Below, in pieces: positions 1 to 12,604 of a DNA stretch of 64,000 nucleotides (position 1 is its first letter; every line of letters starts with the position of its first letter). The stretch lies in assembly GCA_002943765.1 (NCBI GenBank), contig PQWQ01000001.1, forward strand, positions 1,612,001-1,676,000, given 5' to 3'. The DNA comes from Psoroptes ovis (lineage: Eukaryota; Arthropoda; Arachnida; Sarcoptiformes; Psoroptidae). The position numbers and the translations under genes were made by a program. The notes under the pieces are model-generated. The model was not told the DNA's origin, ran no database searches, and saw only the letters and a program-made list of their open reading frames with translations.

Positions 1-802
1 TTGTTGTTTATGATAAATGAATGATAAAATGGTAAAATAAGCGAGAAACAGAGAAAAAATCGATGATATCAAATGTGATAGCCATATGAGTGTATCATGA
101 ATATCATCAAATGTATTCACTGTGTGTCGGTCATGAATTCATATGATTGTATTCATAGATTATTATCATCATTTTTATGATTATGAGATGAAGAACAAAA
201 TTTTATTCTTGATTCATTTTTGATTATGATTATTATTATTATTTCATTGCTTTATTATTATCATTATCACGATCAATGAATAAAGTACAATAGTCATGTC
301 AGTGTGTCCATGTACATATGTCAAATTTTTATTTGAACATTTATGGGTGAATGAAAATTCATTCATGACAAGTAATGATGACAATACAGTAAATGATGAT
401 GATATTTGCCATATGATGTCATGATTGGTCAGATTGACCAATGAAAATTATATTTTCATGAAGAAAACAAAAGAGAAATGACACAAAATAGTAGAAATAA
501 TGAGGATAATTCTTGCCCAAGTCCGACAATTTTCAAGCTTTGCATGTCTGGAGCGAAAACTTTATTCCCTGATATGAATCCAAATGTAAAAAAACACCGA
601 ACCTCGTAAATTCGCACCGGAACCAAATGAAGCATGAAATAAACACACTAAAACAATGAAATTGTCAAAAAAAAGTTGGCTTCACTGTCATTAATCGGAA
701 ACAAATTGATTTTATTGATTGATTGATTTTGATTGTTTTGGTTGTTTATGAAATAATCCATCATTCATTTCATATATGTTTTCATTTGATTTATTCAAAT
801 AG

Positions 803-2581
803 ATTATCATTCATTACGCATAATAAAATTCAATGTACCATCATCATTATCGAATGGTAGCAGCGCTATATTATATTGTGATTTTGATCTTGAAAATAAT
901 GAATTATATTCAGTTAAATATTATAAAGATTATGTTGAATTTTATCGTTATATACCTAAAGATGATTTACCTAAACAATCATTCAAATTAGATGGTATCT
1001 ATATCGATGTAAGTTATATCAAGTTTATTTGATTAGATTCTTCTCGATTTAATTCTTGAAATTTCAATCCTGAAACAATCAGCTCAAGAAATCCAATGCC
1101 ACTCATGTTGTATTGCATCGTACAGATATTGTAAGTCGATATTCTATGAAACTTTCTCTGCTTATTTATATAAATTGATTTTGGATTTCACTTTTGATCT
1201 CATTTGATTTTTCTACGATCCGAATCTAGAATTCCGATGGACTTTATGGTTGTGAGGTCAGCACTGAAGGTAAGAATATTTATTAATATTAATATTTTTT
1301 TTTTTTTTTTTTTTTGTTTGATAATAATCATTATTAATATTATTATTATCATTGTCATTTAAAATAATAATTTTAATTTAGGTCCAGCATTCGCTACCAG
1401 AAAAAATGAAAAACTAATGAAAATATATGGTTTGTAATATTATTAATGCCAATATTAGGTTGCATGTTTGTGTGTTTGCGCAATTCATACATGAATAATT
1501 AATATTAAATTGATTTTTATTACCGAAATAAATAAATGAAATCTTTATCATTTATTTCATTCCATTATCTTCTTTTTTTTTGAATGATTAAAATCATGAT
1601 AATTTTCTTATAATGATTTTGATTATCTTTATTATTTTCATTTTCAATGATAAAACTAGTTTTACCGGATGAAACATTAACAATAAATGGTAGTTGTGAT
1701 TATTATCGTATCGATGAATATGTTAATTTCGAATGTATTTCGGGTAAAAGTTGGCCTAAATTGAAATTAAATTGGTATATAAATGATCAACTGGTGAGTC
1801 ATGCTCCATTATTTTGGATAAGTTTGTGTATAATGAGTTTAAATTTTAATTAGGCACCAAAAGAATATGTAATCGAATCAAAACCATTAATTTACAAGAA
1901 TGGATTAATTCAATCAAAATTATTGCTAAATTTTCCTGTTAAACGTGAATATTTTTACAATGATAATTTACGTATACGTTGTCAAGCTACACTGATGTTT
2001 GTTTATGAATTGAAAACTGTTGAATATTTGATTGATGGTTCAATCGAAACAAAGCCACAATCTCGTCGATTTTCATCAGGTATCTACCAGTTTTTTTTAA
2101 AATTGAATTTAATATAAATTATCAATTTTGAAATTTTCATTTCATAGCACTAATAAATAGCAAAGAAATGCCATTAATAATTGGTTTAAAAAATAAATAC
2201 AATGTAAATGATTTAGTAAATTTAAATTGCTCTACGACAATATCAAATGTACAATTATCATGGTTTATAAATGGTAAAAAAGTAAACAATAGCTACTTAA
2301 CATTGATTAAAAATACAATTAATGGTGAAACGATATTGAATTTACGTTTTATAATGGAAAAACATTATTTTCAAACCGAAGAAATTGAATTACAGTGTTC
2401 AGTATATTTTATTAAAATGATTGCTAATTTTCAAGAACAAGTAATTATTCGTACATTCAATTCTGAGTATTTGCTTAGTACACAAAATAGCAATAATGAT
2501 AATTATTCTAATCATAAATCAATTAGTTTATATTTTGTTATGAATTCTCTGATAATATTTTCAATTATATTATGTATTTAA
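803..2581 (+). CDS. Beaten-path (beat) family Ig protein, 5' end missing
   Basis: Cell-surface or secreted immunoglobulin protein of the beat family, which in insects binds Side-family receptors in axon guidance. Seven exons are read: 803-1008, 1083-1130, 1230-1269, 1382-1429, 1660-1793, 1854-2079 and 2148-2581; all junctions are GT-AG and keep frame, giving 377 visible residues. The first exon starts with 2 nt of a split codon, so the start and signal peptide lie upstream; I find no convincing signal exon in 1-802. Ig1 runs from ILYCDFD to LYGCEVS; two further Ig-like modules follow (VNFECISGKSW to LRIRCQA, and VNLNCSTT to IELQCSV). The tail is a short hydrophobic segment (SLIIFSIILCI) ending at the stop, fitting a GPI signal or membrane anchor. 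It is a clear paralog of the gene ending at 23041, exon for exon, apart from one extra intron (2080-2147). Family assignment is confident; the ligand is not known from sequence. Confidence 0.85.
1295..1315. repeat. poly-T tract (21 nt) in an intron
   Basis: Uninterrupted T run inside the intron between the fourth and fifth visible exons of the first beat gene. Likely length-variable; no function seen. Confidence 0.9.
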
Positions 2582-2698
2582 TTTTTTATTCTTTGAAAAG
2601 TCGAGCATACAAAATGTACATAATACATTTATATTAATATTAATAATTAAAAAAAATTGTAATTAAAATTACTTAAAATATTTTCCCGCTCTTTTTTG

Positions 2699-2704
2699 AA
2701 TAAA
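2699..2704 (+). promoter_or_regulatory. poly(A) signal of the first beat gene
   Basis: AATAAA about 118 nt after the stop codon at 2581, followed by an A/T-rich run with several more copies. Plausible 3' end; the motif is common in this AT-rich DNA. Confidence 0.4.
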
Positions 2705-3296
2705 AATTTTAACTTAAATAAATAAATAAAAATTTTAAATTTTAAATAAATAAAAATTATATTTTTGCTTCGAACGCAAATCGACCGCCATCTATTGTCG
2801 CCGATTCGAAATTCAATTTTTTGACATTTAAAAAGTTCAAAACTTTAATTTTAAATTTTATATTTCAAATCTTATCAAATTTTGTAGCTTTTGAATGTAC
2901 ATTGGTGGCATTATTTTTTCCTAATTGAAGATTTCATCGGATAGAATCAAATACAATGCAAGAAACACACAATTTATCGGTCAAATTATGAAAATTAAGA
3001 ATGTCATACGATAATCACCTGATTTTCTCTCCTTCAAAAGCGGTTTGAAGTAAAAATAAGTCGAAAACAAAGCTGATTACCATTGTTTTTTAAGCAAGTG
3101 AATAAGTAAATAATTAAATTGAAATTTTAAGCCGGTTATTCAAAAAAAAACCATATATAACAATAACGTGTCAAACGTTTATTTGTTTGAAATTGATTTG
3201 AATTTACATTTAAACAAATCAAAAAAGCGCCGTCTCGAATTTATTTTGTTTGTTTGTTAGTTAGTTCTACTTCAATTCATTTCAATTTGCATTTGA

Positions 3297-3303
3297 TATA
3301 TAA
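3297..3303 (+). promoter_or_regulatory. possible TATA box of enolase
   Basis: TATATAA lies about 170 nt upstream of the enolase start codon at 3475, which would leave a 5' UTR near 145 nt. It is the best TATA-like match in the interval; another (near 3155) exists, so the choice is uncertain. Confidence 0.35.
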
Positions 3304-3474
3304 CAGCAACCAACCCTAACAAAAGAAGCATATCTTTATCAATTGTCATTGAGCAAAGTCAACACCAATTTTTAGCCGAATTCGTTTGTTTGTCCATCAT
3401 TAAATTGAATAATCATAATTTTTTTGCTGTAATTAATTGCTTTCAACAAAATTTCTTACAAATCTTTGATCAAA

Positions 3475-5034
3475 ATGGCCATTAAAAAAATTTTTGCACG
3501 ACAAATTTTCGATTCACGTGGTAATCCAACATTAGAAGTTGATTTAACCACTGATTTTGGTTGGTATTTTTGTGAAATTGTCATTAACCATGATCATTGA
3601 CATTCAATTTCTCAATGTCATACTGTTACAGGTGTTTTTCGTGCTGCTGTTCCAAGCGGTGCATCAACCGGTATCCATGAAGCATTAGAATTACGTGACA
3701 AAGATAAGGCTAATTATCATGGCAAATCTGTTTTGAAAGCAATCGCCAATGTCAATGATATAATCGCACCGAAATTGATCAGTGAGGTAATATTTATTTC
3801 AAACAGTCGATTATTTAGTAAATTATTGATTTAAATTGCAGGGTCTTGAAGTCACACAACAAAAAGAAATCGATGACTTGTTGATCAAATTAGACAACAC
3901 ACCAAATAAATCGAATCTCGGTGGTAATGCTATTCTCGGTGTATCATTAGCTGTAGCTAAAGCTGGTGCAGCCAAAAAACAAGTTCCATTGTACCAACAT
4001 ATTGCCGATTTGGCTGAAATCAAAGAATTCGTTTTGCCAACACCAGCATTCAATGTAATCAATGGAGGTTCACATGCCGGTAATCGTTTGGCTATGCAAG
4101 AATTTATGATCTTGCCAACCGGTGCATCGTCCTTTACTGAAGCAATGAAAATGGGATCAGAAGTTTATCATCATTTGAAAAATGTCATCAAACAACGCTA
4201 TGGCTTGGATGCTACATGTGTTGGTGATGAAGGTGGTTTTGCTCCAAACATTCAAAGCAACAAAGAAGCATTAGATTTGATCATGACATCAATCGAAATG
4301 GCTGGATATACCGGTAAAATTGATATCGGTATGGATGTTGCTGCTTCAGAATTCTATCGAGATGGCAAATATGATTTAGATTTCAAGAATGCCAATTCAG
4401 ATAAATCTCAATGGTTAGAACCATCACAATTGGCTGATGTTTATCGTGGTTTTGTTAAAGATTATCCGATTGTGTCCATTGAAGATCCTTTTGATCAAGA
4501 TGCTTGGGATGATTGGACTGCTTTTACAAACAGTGTTAACATTCAAGTTGTCGGGTAATTTATTTCTATAATTTTTTATCTAAAAAGTTTTCAATTTCAA
4601 TCCTTTATCTAATTTACAATAGTGATGACTTGACCGTAACCAATCCAAAACGTATCGCAACAGCTGCCGAAAAGAAATGTTGCAATTGTCTTTTGTTGAA
4701 AGTAAATCAAATTGGCACTGTCAGTGAATCAATTCAAGCGTATGTGATTTTTTTTATGTCAAAATCATAGAACAAAAATCTAATATTTTCAATTATTTGT
4801 AGACATTTATTGGCCAGATCAAACGGTTGGGGTACAATGGTATCACATCGTTCAGGTGAAACTGAAGATACATTCATTGCTGATCTGGTCGTTGGTTTAT
4901 CGACTGGACAAATAAAAACCGGTGCACCATGTCGTTCCGAGCGTTTAGCTAAATATAATCAAATATTACGTATTGAAGAAGAATTAGGTTCAAAAGCAAA
5001 ATATGCTGGAAAAAATTTCCGTCATCCACTTTAA
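3475..5034 (+). CDS. Eno: Enolase (2-phosphoglycerate dehydratase)
   Basis: Glycolytic enzyme interconverting 2-phosphoglycerate and phosphoenolpyruvate in the cytosol, Mg-dependent. Five exons: 3475-3559, 3632-3786, 3842-4554, 4623-4739, 4803-5034; introns are 55-72 nt, all GT-AG, and the product is 433 residues, the usual length. The family hallmarks are all visible: N-terminal ARQIFDSRGNPTLEVD, the mobile loop PSGASTGIHEALELRD, GGSHAGNRLAMQEFMILP, the active-site GDEGGFAPNI, metal ligands in IGMDVAASEFY, SIEDPFDQDAW and GDDLTVTNP, the catalytic lysine region LLLKVNQIGT, and SHRSGETED near the C-terminus, which ends KYAGKNFRHPL. Nothing is truncated, so it should be active. It sits between two beat paralogs with no functional link. 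Codon use is like its neighbours; no sign of transfer. Confidence 0.98.
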
Positions 5035-5277
5035 AAAATTGAAAAATGAATGAATTAACGTATGAATGATGATATAACAATCTTTATTAGATTTAAAAGA
5101 AAATGTTTGAAGAAAGAATATTCAAAATTATTAGAAAATTATCATTTTTTCTTTGCTCTCATTTCCGAATACAAAATTCGGATATTCAATTCTATTTTTG
5201 AACTAAAAACCAACCTAAAATTGACTGAAAAATTTTCTGAATTTTATTTTAAAATTCATTTTTATTTGATTTGATGA

Positions 5278-5283
5278 AATAAA
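5278..5283 (+). promoter_or_regulatory. poly(A) signal of enolase
   Basis: AATAAA about 245 nt after the enolase stop. The short ORF that fills this interval (5062-5274) shows no family resemblance and is read as 3' UTR. Confidence 0.45.
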
Positions 5284-8200
5284 GAAAAAATTTCAATTTT
5301 CGAATTGAAATTATTATCATTTTCTTCGGCAAAATTTAAATTTATGTTTAAACAACATATAAATGCATCCAAAGAATTTAAACAAAAGAATCAAACAAAA
5401 TGAATGAAAGAAAAAATCCATTTAAACATCTTGAAAAAATGAATTTACAAAAAACGATAACCATTATTGTTTGTTTGCCGCCATGATCACATATCATTAT
5501 TATCAACATTATCATGATCATCATCATCAGCATCATCGATCAGATGATGGCTGATGTAATAAGCTAATAAGCTATTCCCCAACGATAATAAGAAGAGAAT
5601 GAAAAAAATTATCTTTAAAATTCTCCTTATTCTTCGGAAACATTTCGATATTTCACAAATATTTTTACAAAAAAAATATTCTCTCGAATGAACCTAATTG
5701 ATATGAATTATTAATGATCGATACCCATTTTTAATTATAAATAATTTAGTAGAATTAAACAAACGAAGAGGAAAAAAAGTAAAAAACAAACAAATGAAGA
5801 AGTAATATTTCGATTATTTTGTATTATTTGAATTATTTCATCGTTCATTTGATCATCGTTCTTCTTTTTTCGTTCCTCTTCGTTCGTTCAACAATTGTAA
5901 TCGTTTATTATTATTATTATTTGAAGATATATTAAGACAAATAAATACATATAAATGAATAATAATGACGATGTTGATGTTGGTGATGTTGCTGTTGATG
6001 ACGATAGTTGAATGATTTTGAAATGGTGCGAAAATAACCGAACAAAAAAAAGTTATTTTTCTATTTTAATGAATGAATGAATGAATTGATAATATGAAAC
6101 ATACTTACGTACATCCGTACATCCATAAGACAACACTAAAATAGATATTGAAAAGCTAAACAAGCTAAAAGTAAAGTGCAAAAAATTTCAAAATATCTAC
6201 ATTTATCATTGTCATCAATGTTTAGTGTCTATGAGTCTGTTAGTGTGTTTATTTATCAGTTTTGTTTGGAACAAACTTAAATAATTTGAAATTTTTTTCT
6301 TTCTCCATCAAACACTGAAATATCAAAGATGAAGATTGGAATGATGAAACTATGGGTAAATTTATTCAATCATCATCATCATCATCAAGAATTGGATCGA
6401 GTTGAATTCGGAAATTGAGCTGAATCTAGTTGAACTGAACTGAATACAATAAAAAAATAAGACAAACCAACTTGAAGCTTTCAAAGGTTTCAATTTTGAA
6501 ACATTTGAAAATTGTAAAATGATTTAAATTTTTTTTCCATTTTTCATATGGGGAATATTTTTTGAAATGTTCGGTGGTTTGTTGGTTTGTTTCAATCAAT
6601 TTGAACCTATTTGAACCATTTTTTGGAGCCAGAAATATTGAAATAAAGAATTGCCAATTGCCCTAGTATCTATTGAAGTATATTATCAATGAAATAAATA
6701 TGCGAATGAATGGAATATTAGTCTTGAAAGACGATATTACTACAACAAAGAAATTCATATTCATATTCCTTAATAATAAAATGAAATATTTCAAATCAAC
6801 TTTTCAAGTTGTTGAAATTTGAAATTTTGAATTAAATTTATTATTATATTTTTCCGAAATTGATGGCACTGAAATATCAGAAAAATAATTTATAATTTTT
6901 CAAGTCTTTTTTTTGTTCAAAGTTAATTTTAATATTTAATGATTAATGTTTTTTTATGTTTGTTTGTTTGCTATTCTCTCTGATATTATGCTTAGTACCT
7001 TTTGTTTTGATATGAACCAAAGCATAGCCCAATACAGAAACATGGACCGAACCATCTGCTTTCGATGATCATCATCATCATTATCATTATCGAAAATACA
7101 TCGTGTTAATTATTAAAATGTGTCACCTTTTTTCCATTTGTTTTGTTCTTGTTCTATTTTGTTTAACGATAAGAACATTGAAACGAATTTTCGGAGAGAA
7201 TTAGCATCATTAATTCATTACATTCGTTCATAATTAGTCGAAGGTAATTCTTGTCGTTTTATTTTATTTTTTTTGCTCTTATAGAAATTATTGATAATGT
7301 TGTTAAATGAATATCATCATCGGATTCGTTGATCATCAACGAAGTTAATTATGGTCGATCTACAACGTTTCTCTCTCTAATCGCACATAAAACAATTATT
7401 GATTATGTTACCATTATCATTGCTATTATTGATAATAATTTGATAATGATTAGATGATCATCATATCGTCATTTCGATGATAATTGGTGACAATAATTTC
7501 GAATGTTGCGAGTGTTTAAATATTGACTGAAGTTGGACTAAATACTCTCCATCGATCTTATGCAGAATCAAATTGCAGTGAAATTTATTAATCTTTAGGG
7601 ACATCTTCAAACGTCATTCATTTATAGAATGAATTTACTTTTAAATCAGCGAATGATCAATGGAATTCGTAAATCGCAAAGTTTTTATTTTCATTTTATT
7701 TCAGTTTATTTTTCTTCAAACTCAAATTCTATTCATTGTTTCAATGAAAATAATGATAATAATTAAGATTTATTGAAATTTATTATCATTTATCCATTCA
7801 TTCATTCATTAATTGTAATCAAATTTTGATTTTTTTCTTCAAAATACAATTTTCATTGAATTATTTCAATTTGTATTCTCTTTTGAAAGAATTAAAGAAT
7901 ATTTTTACTTTGTTTTTTTATTCTTTTGATAAATCTTATCTTCTAATCGTGAATATTTCTAAAATATTTTCATTCGATTCTTTCAAATGTACAATCAAAT
8001 TGTAAATAAATAAATTTCAATTCATTTAAAGTTTTAGTTCGAAGAAAAAAGGGTTTTTTCAATGGTTCTTCACTGGTTCACTCCATTCATTCGTTGATGG
8101 GGTGAATTGAAGCTGAAAAAAAAACTTCAAAATCTACGATTGCAGAACTGTGTAAAATTTGAATGGAAGAAGCTAGGAAGCAACGGATAATTTGAATTTA

Positions 8201-8380
8201 ATTTAATTTGAATTCATGATCAATCGCTTGATTGATTGATTGATTAATCATATAATTAGTCATCAATATTCATTTAGAAGTAGCAGAAAATAAAACGAAC
8301 ATATTTCTATGTTCAATGTTTCCGAATATGTTTAATACTTTTCAATTGAGATAAGTTTGAAATTATTAGAACAAATGTAA

Positions 8381-8448
8381 AATTTTACGCGAAAGCGCGA
8401 TGCTTTCTCGATGAAGCTGATGAGGAATCGATGAATTCCGTAAAAATT
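8381..8448. other. compact three-helix inverted-repeat element
   Basis: An outer stem (AATTTTAC at 8381-8388 with GTAAAAATT at 8440-8448, one bulge) encloses two hairpins: GAAAGC/GCTTTC with a 5-nt loop (8391-8407) and GGAAT/ATTCC with a 6-nt loop (8424-8439). The linker contains CTGATGA. It is richer in G+C than its surroundings. Function unknown; see the findings. Confidence 0.4.
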
Positions 8449-9137
8449 CTACATAAATTATAATACCAAGAATCATTTTTCCGACCTCTTCATAACCACA
8501 CATTCTTCTCTCCTATTACATAATTTGTAATTGTCAAAATATTCATTGAATAACAGTGGAAAAATGCTGAATTAAGAAATGAATGAACCGCAACAACAAC
8601 AACAGCAAAATTCAATGATAAGCAAAAAAAAATAATAATAATAGTAATGTTACCATGAAATATGTTACAATGTTTAAAATAAATGTTGATGAATCAATAC
8701 AAACACACCGTGGATTCGTTAATGTATTTACAAGTCGAAAAATGTTGCGAAAATCCGGTAAAATAATAACAAGAACAATAATCCATTCATTGATGATCAT
8801 GTTCATATTCATATCATATCGTTTTGCCCCTCGATAAAACAAAAAAATAATGATAACATTTCCACTATACATATTTTGCACCATTGTTATCCAATGATCA
8901 TTGTAAATGATATGGAAAAAAAATCCGATTCTGGCATATTACTGGTGCCCACATTCTCCCCTATCTCTCAGTCTCTCCCTTCAAAATCATTGAAAACACA
9001 TTGGTGTTTTTGCATTGATATTTGTATCTATTAATTTAAATGAAAATAAAGAAAAAGGAGAAAAATATGCTCAATCGTTAAAAACAAATACAAGAAGTCA
9101 TTAGTTATCAAAAAATGTGTTGTATTCTATGAATTGA

Positions 9138-9209
9138 TTTGTCCGAAAAGTTCTTGTGCATTGAATCATTGATTTTCATGTGAAAATCCTTCAAAACTTT
9201 TCGGACAAA
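9138..9209. mobile_element. short inverted-repeat element, copy 1 (MITE-like)
   Basis: Perfect 15-bp inverted repeat: TTTGTCCGAAAAGTT (9138-9152) and its complement (9195-9209), with an inner stem GATTTTC/GAAAATC (9171-9188). A diverged relative with the same terminal sequence lies at 14753-14832. The terminal sequence TGTCCGAAAAGTTCTTG resembles, from memory, termini of some mariner-type elements, so a small non-autonomous derivative is the best reading. No transposase is present. Confidence 0.5.
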
Positions 9210-12200
9210 ATACAAATATTCTCATTTCATGAATATCGACCATGAAATCATATCAGATCTAGAATAATAATAATGAAAATAATGAATACATAAAATCAAA
9301 TGAATCTAATATTCTGACATTTATTCATTCATTCTTAGTGTAACCCGCATTTCAATGAATATCTTATTATTCATTCATTCATATGTCTATATCTGAAATG
9401 AAATAATATTAATTTATTTCATTTCATTTTCATTTTTTCATTTCATTTTTCGTTGACGATAGCATTATTATTATTGCTGTATAGACTTCTATCCTTGATA
9501 CAAGTTTGATCTTTCATTCATTGTTAGGTGCCTTTTATTATGCCTTTCTATGGGTCTCTGGGTGTTGGTACGCACCCCGCATCATAAACATCAAAATGTT
9601 TCAATGCATTTAAATCAAGAAAAGAATAAAATATTTTCAACAATTCATTTATATAAGATCATTATATCATAATACAAATGATATATGTTTGATATGAACC
9701 AATCTACATTTACTCAAACATTTATCCAATATACAATAGCCAGATTCAAATTCAAAATACCAATATGTAATTCATTATATTGATTATGATTAATTATAAA
9801 CAATAATAATAATAATAATGAATTTGTAGTTGTTATTTTGATCAAAATTGTTATTATTATTATGTTGCGGTTATCTTTAAATGCTATGATAAAATATGAT
9901 ATGATTAGATGATGATGGTCATTCAGTCAATGAGTTTTTTTTCTTTTCTGAATTTCTTCTTGTTTGGATTTTTAGTCTTGTTTTTCCACTTAGATATGCT
10001 TGATTTCAATGTCCATGTTTCAATATATTTCATTTCAATATGTCAATATGTTTGATTTGATTTGATTTTTGTTGTTGTTTTCGATTTGTTTTGGTTTCGA
10101 TTTGATTTTATTCAGTTGATTTCAATGTTTTCATCGATGTTTCGATCCATAATATCTAATCTAATCTAGAAAATTATTATTATTATTATTATTATCATTT
10201 CTTATTATTATTCCTTATTTTCTACTAAGTAATCATCAAAAACAAGATCAAAATCAAAATTAGAGATGTTTTTCGTATGTTTTTCAATAATAACAATGGT
10301 AATAATATTTAATGTTTTCATTTTGTAACCAAATAAAAATACATGTATTAAATTAAATGATTTTCATATAGATGTATTTATCAATAATCATTTCACTATT
10401 TTTTTTTTTTTTTTTTTTTGATTTTATAAATAAACACTATTTCAATGATATACACATATATTAATAAATATAAATGAATAAATGACAAAACAAATCATGT
10501 AATCATCATCGCCATCATGGCTTGTTAAGCATAATTAAAAATGAAAACAAACATTTTTTTCATCATGTTTCTGTTGATGTAGATGTTCATGAATTTATCA
10601 TATTCATCAGTGATTTTCACCATCTGATTATCAAAGTTAACAGCAAAAATAAACCAAAATAATGATAATAACTTTGATCAAATTTGATTTGGTGTAAAAA
10701 TTCATTGATTTGTGGTCGATGTTGCTGTCGCTGTTGTCGTTGATGTAGTCGTTGTTGGTTAATTTGATCATTTCCTGTTGCTGACGCTAAAGAAAGTCAG
10801 AATATTTACCGAAACAAAATTCATTTGGATTCATTGAATTTGAATTGAATTTCTGAATGAAGAATCAACGAAATTTAAAAAAAAAATCGATTAAAATCCA
10901 TATTTTTCTCGTTTTTCATTTTGTTTTTTGTTTCAATTTCTTGTTTTCATTCAAAATACATTTATTCTTTTTATTATTATTCTTATTTGAACAAATGAAT
11001 TCTGAACAATATTTCCATCGATTTCCATTTATAATATTTACAAAACAAGAGCTGATTGGCAAAAGACAAATAATAATAATTGTCTTCATTCAGGTAAACT
11101 TTATCATTATTCTTTGGACAGAATTGTTACATATTTTTTCTTTGATATTTCTCCTGTAATTCTTCTTATTTTCATTATGTTTCGCCAAATTTTTCCGTTT
11201 TTCGATTTCAATTTACTTTTGCCAGTTTCAATTTTAATATTTTCCAATTTTTACCTAATTTTACCCAATTTCAAGCAAATTTCGCCGAATATTAACCGAT
11301 GGAATAAAAAACAAATCAACAAAAAGCAAAAACAATTAAATCCATGAAAATTGAATGAGAAGATATTTACCAAATTTTACCATTTAAAATTTACCTTTTA
11401 TTTGGTTTTTTCAAAAATTTTTAATAATAAATTTTCGGTACAAAATTTAAAATTAAAAAAAATCAAAAAACAAATAAATTCATTTATTCATCATAACAAA
11501 AAAACAAACAAACAAAATAAATAATTTTTGGGAACCAGAAATGTAAACATGAAGGGAATTCAATAAATGAGCAAAATTTATTATCATTATTTCATGTCAT
11601 AGATGAATTTTAATTTTACCTTTTTTGTTTTTTTTATTTTAATTTTTAATTTCATTGTTTTACCGTCTATTTTTGGTCATCATCATCAATGATGATTATC
11701 AATTCAAACATGAATGATGAAAAATGTTTGAAACAGTTGAAAACAAACGGAAGAAAATGAAATCAAAAAGGTTTTCCGCCTGAAACATCTAAAAAACTTT
11801 GCGAGAATATAAAATATTATGAAATCAAATGAAAAATCAATTTTCAATTTTTTGTTTTGATCAAAACTCCACAATTTAGCTGTTTTTTGTTTTCTTTGAT
11901 TTTTTTTTTTTTTTTTTTTTTGATTATTATTCGTTGATTATCATTGATTATTCTTATTATTACCATTGATCATCATGATTTTGTATACCATTCAATTTCA
12001 ATGTTTATCCAAAGGATAGTAAGGCAGAGAGAGGATGGCAAAGTTGAATAGAAATTGAATCAAAAATCAAATTACAAATTGAAATTCAAAATAGATTCAT
12101 TCAAGATTTACAAAAATGTTTTGCTATTTTTGTTTCAAATAAAAATAAATCACATACATGTCAATGTATGTCAAAATGAATGTTATATGTCGTTTTGTTT

Positions 12201-12594
12201 TCAACAAGGTACCAACAAGGTAGGGTAACATCAAGGTACTACCAGGGTACGTTAAAAACAATGGTAAGGTGAATTTCTTATGAATTCGCCCAATTCACCT
12301 TTAAAACACCAGCAACCCAATAAATTTTCTCTGAATTTTTTCCCTAAATCGCAATGAATGGCAATGAATGAAATCAGCAAAATTTAACAATGATGATTTC
12401 AATGAGATAAGAAATAATAGGAAAAAAAAATTAACGTAAATAGCTGCGCGCACTCCATTCACATACCCGAAGAGTATACGCCTAAATATTTCTTTTTATT
12501 GTTATGTGTTTAAAAAAAAATTTCGTATTTTCTGATCATTATTACCATTACCATTATCATCATCATTATTATTATTATTTGATTTTCAAAGCCA

Positions 12595-12604
12595 TATAAA
12601 AAGG
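12595..12604 (+). promoter_or_regulatory. TATA box, possibly of the second beat gene
   Basis: TATAAAAAGG followed directly by CGCC is the best core-promoter match in the gene desert. It points rightward, about 1.28 kb upstream of the predicted signal-peptide exon at 13876. A start near 12625 would leave a long or intron-bearing 5' UTR. The link to the gene is inference. Confidence 0.35.

Larger units (their letters stand above)
5284..12594. other. 7.3 kb gene desert
   Basis: No ORF here has domain-like composition, credible splice partners or family resemblance on either strand. It is AT-rich with ATT/ATG/CAT runs and T-tracts (for example 10399-10419 and 11900-11921). Distinct elements inside are the three-helix structure at 8381-8448, the inverted-repeat element at 9138-9209 and a degenerate CAAGGTA cluster near 12207-12250. 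It may hold distal regulatory DNA or 5' exons of the second beat gene that I cannot recognise. Confidence 0.5.

Noticed and set aside
1..802. Signal-peptide exon for the first beat gene
   Set aside because: Short ATG-initiated hydrophobic strings exist (for example near 190-225) but none ends in a donor of the required phase; the exon is probably outside the window.
5062..5274. 70-codon plus-strand ORF after enolase
   Set aside because: Lies between the enolase stop and its poly(A) signal, composition is Phe/Lys/Ile-rich AT noise, no domain or splice partner; read as 3' UTR.
8391..8446. Hammerhead ribozyme
   Set aside because: CTGATGA and a following hairpin are present, but the GAAA box reads GTAAA, no convincing stem I precedes CTGATGA and the cleavage-site context is wrong. 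Kept only as a structured element.
8612..8884. Overlapping ORFs on both strands
   Set aside because: Neither has a family resemblance, and their coexistence in opposite frames is typical of chance in AT-rich DNA. The plus ORF looks slightly less repetitive but has no supporting exon.
10857..11347. Two hydrophobic plus-strand ORFs
   Set aside because: Phe/Ile/Leu runs from T-rich sequence; no conserved motif, no credible splice sites.
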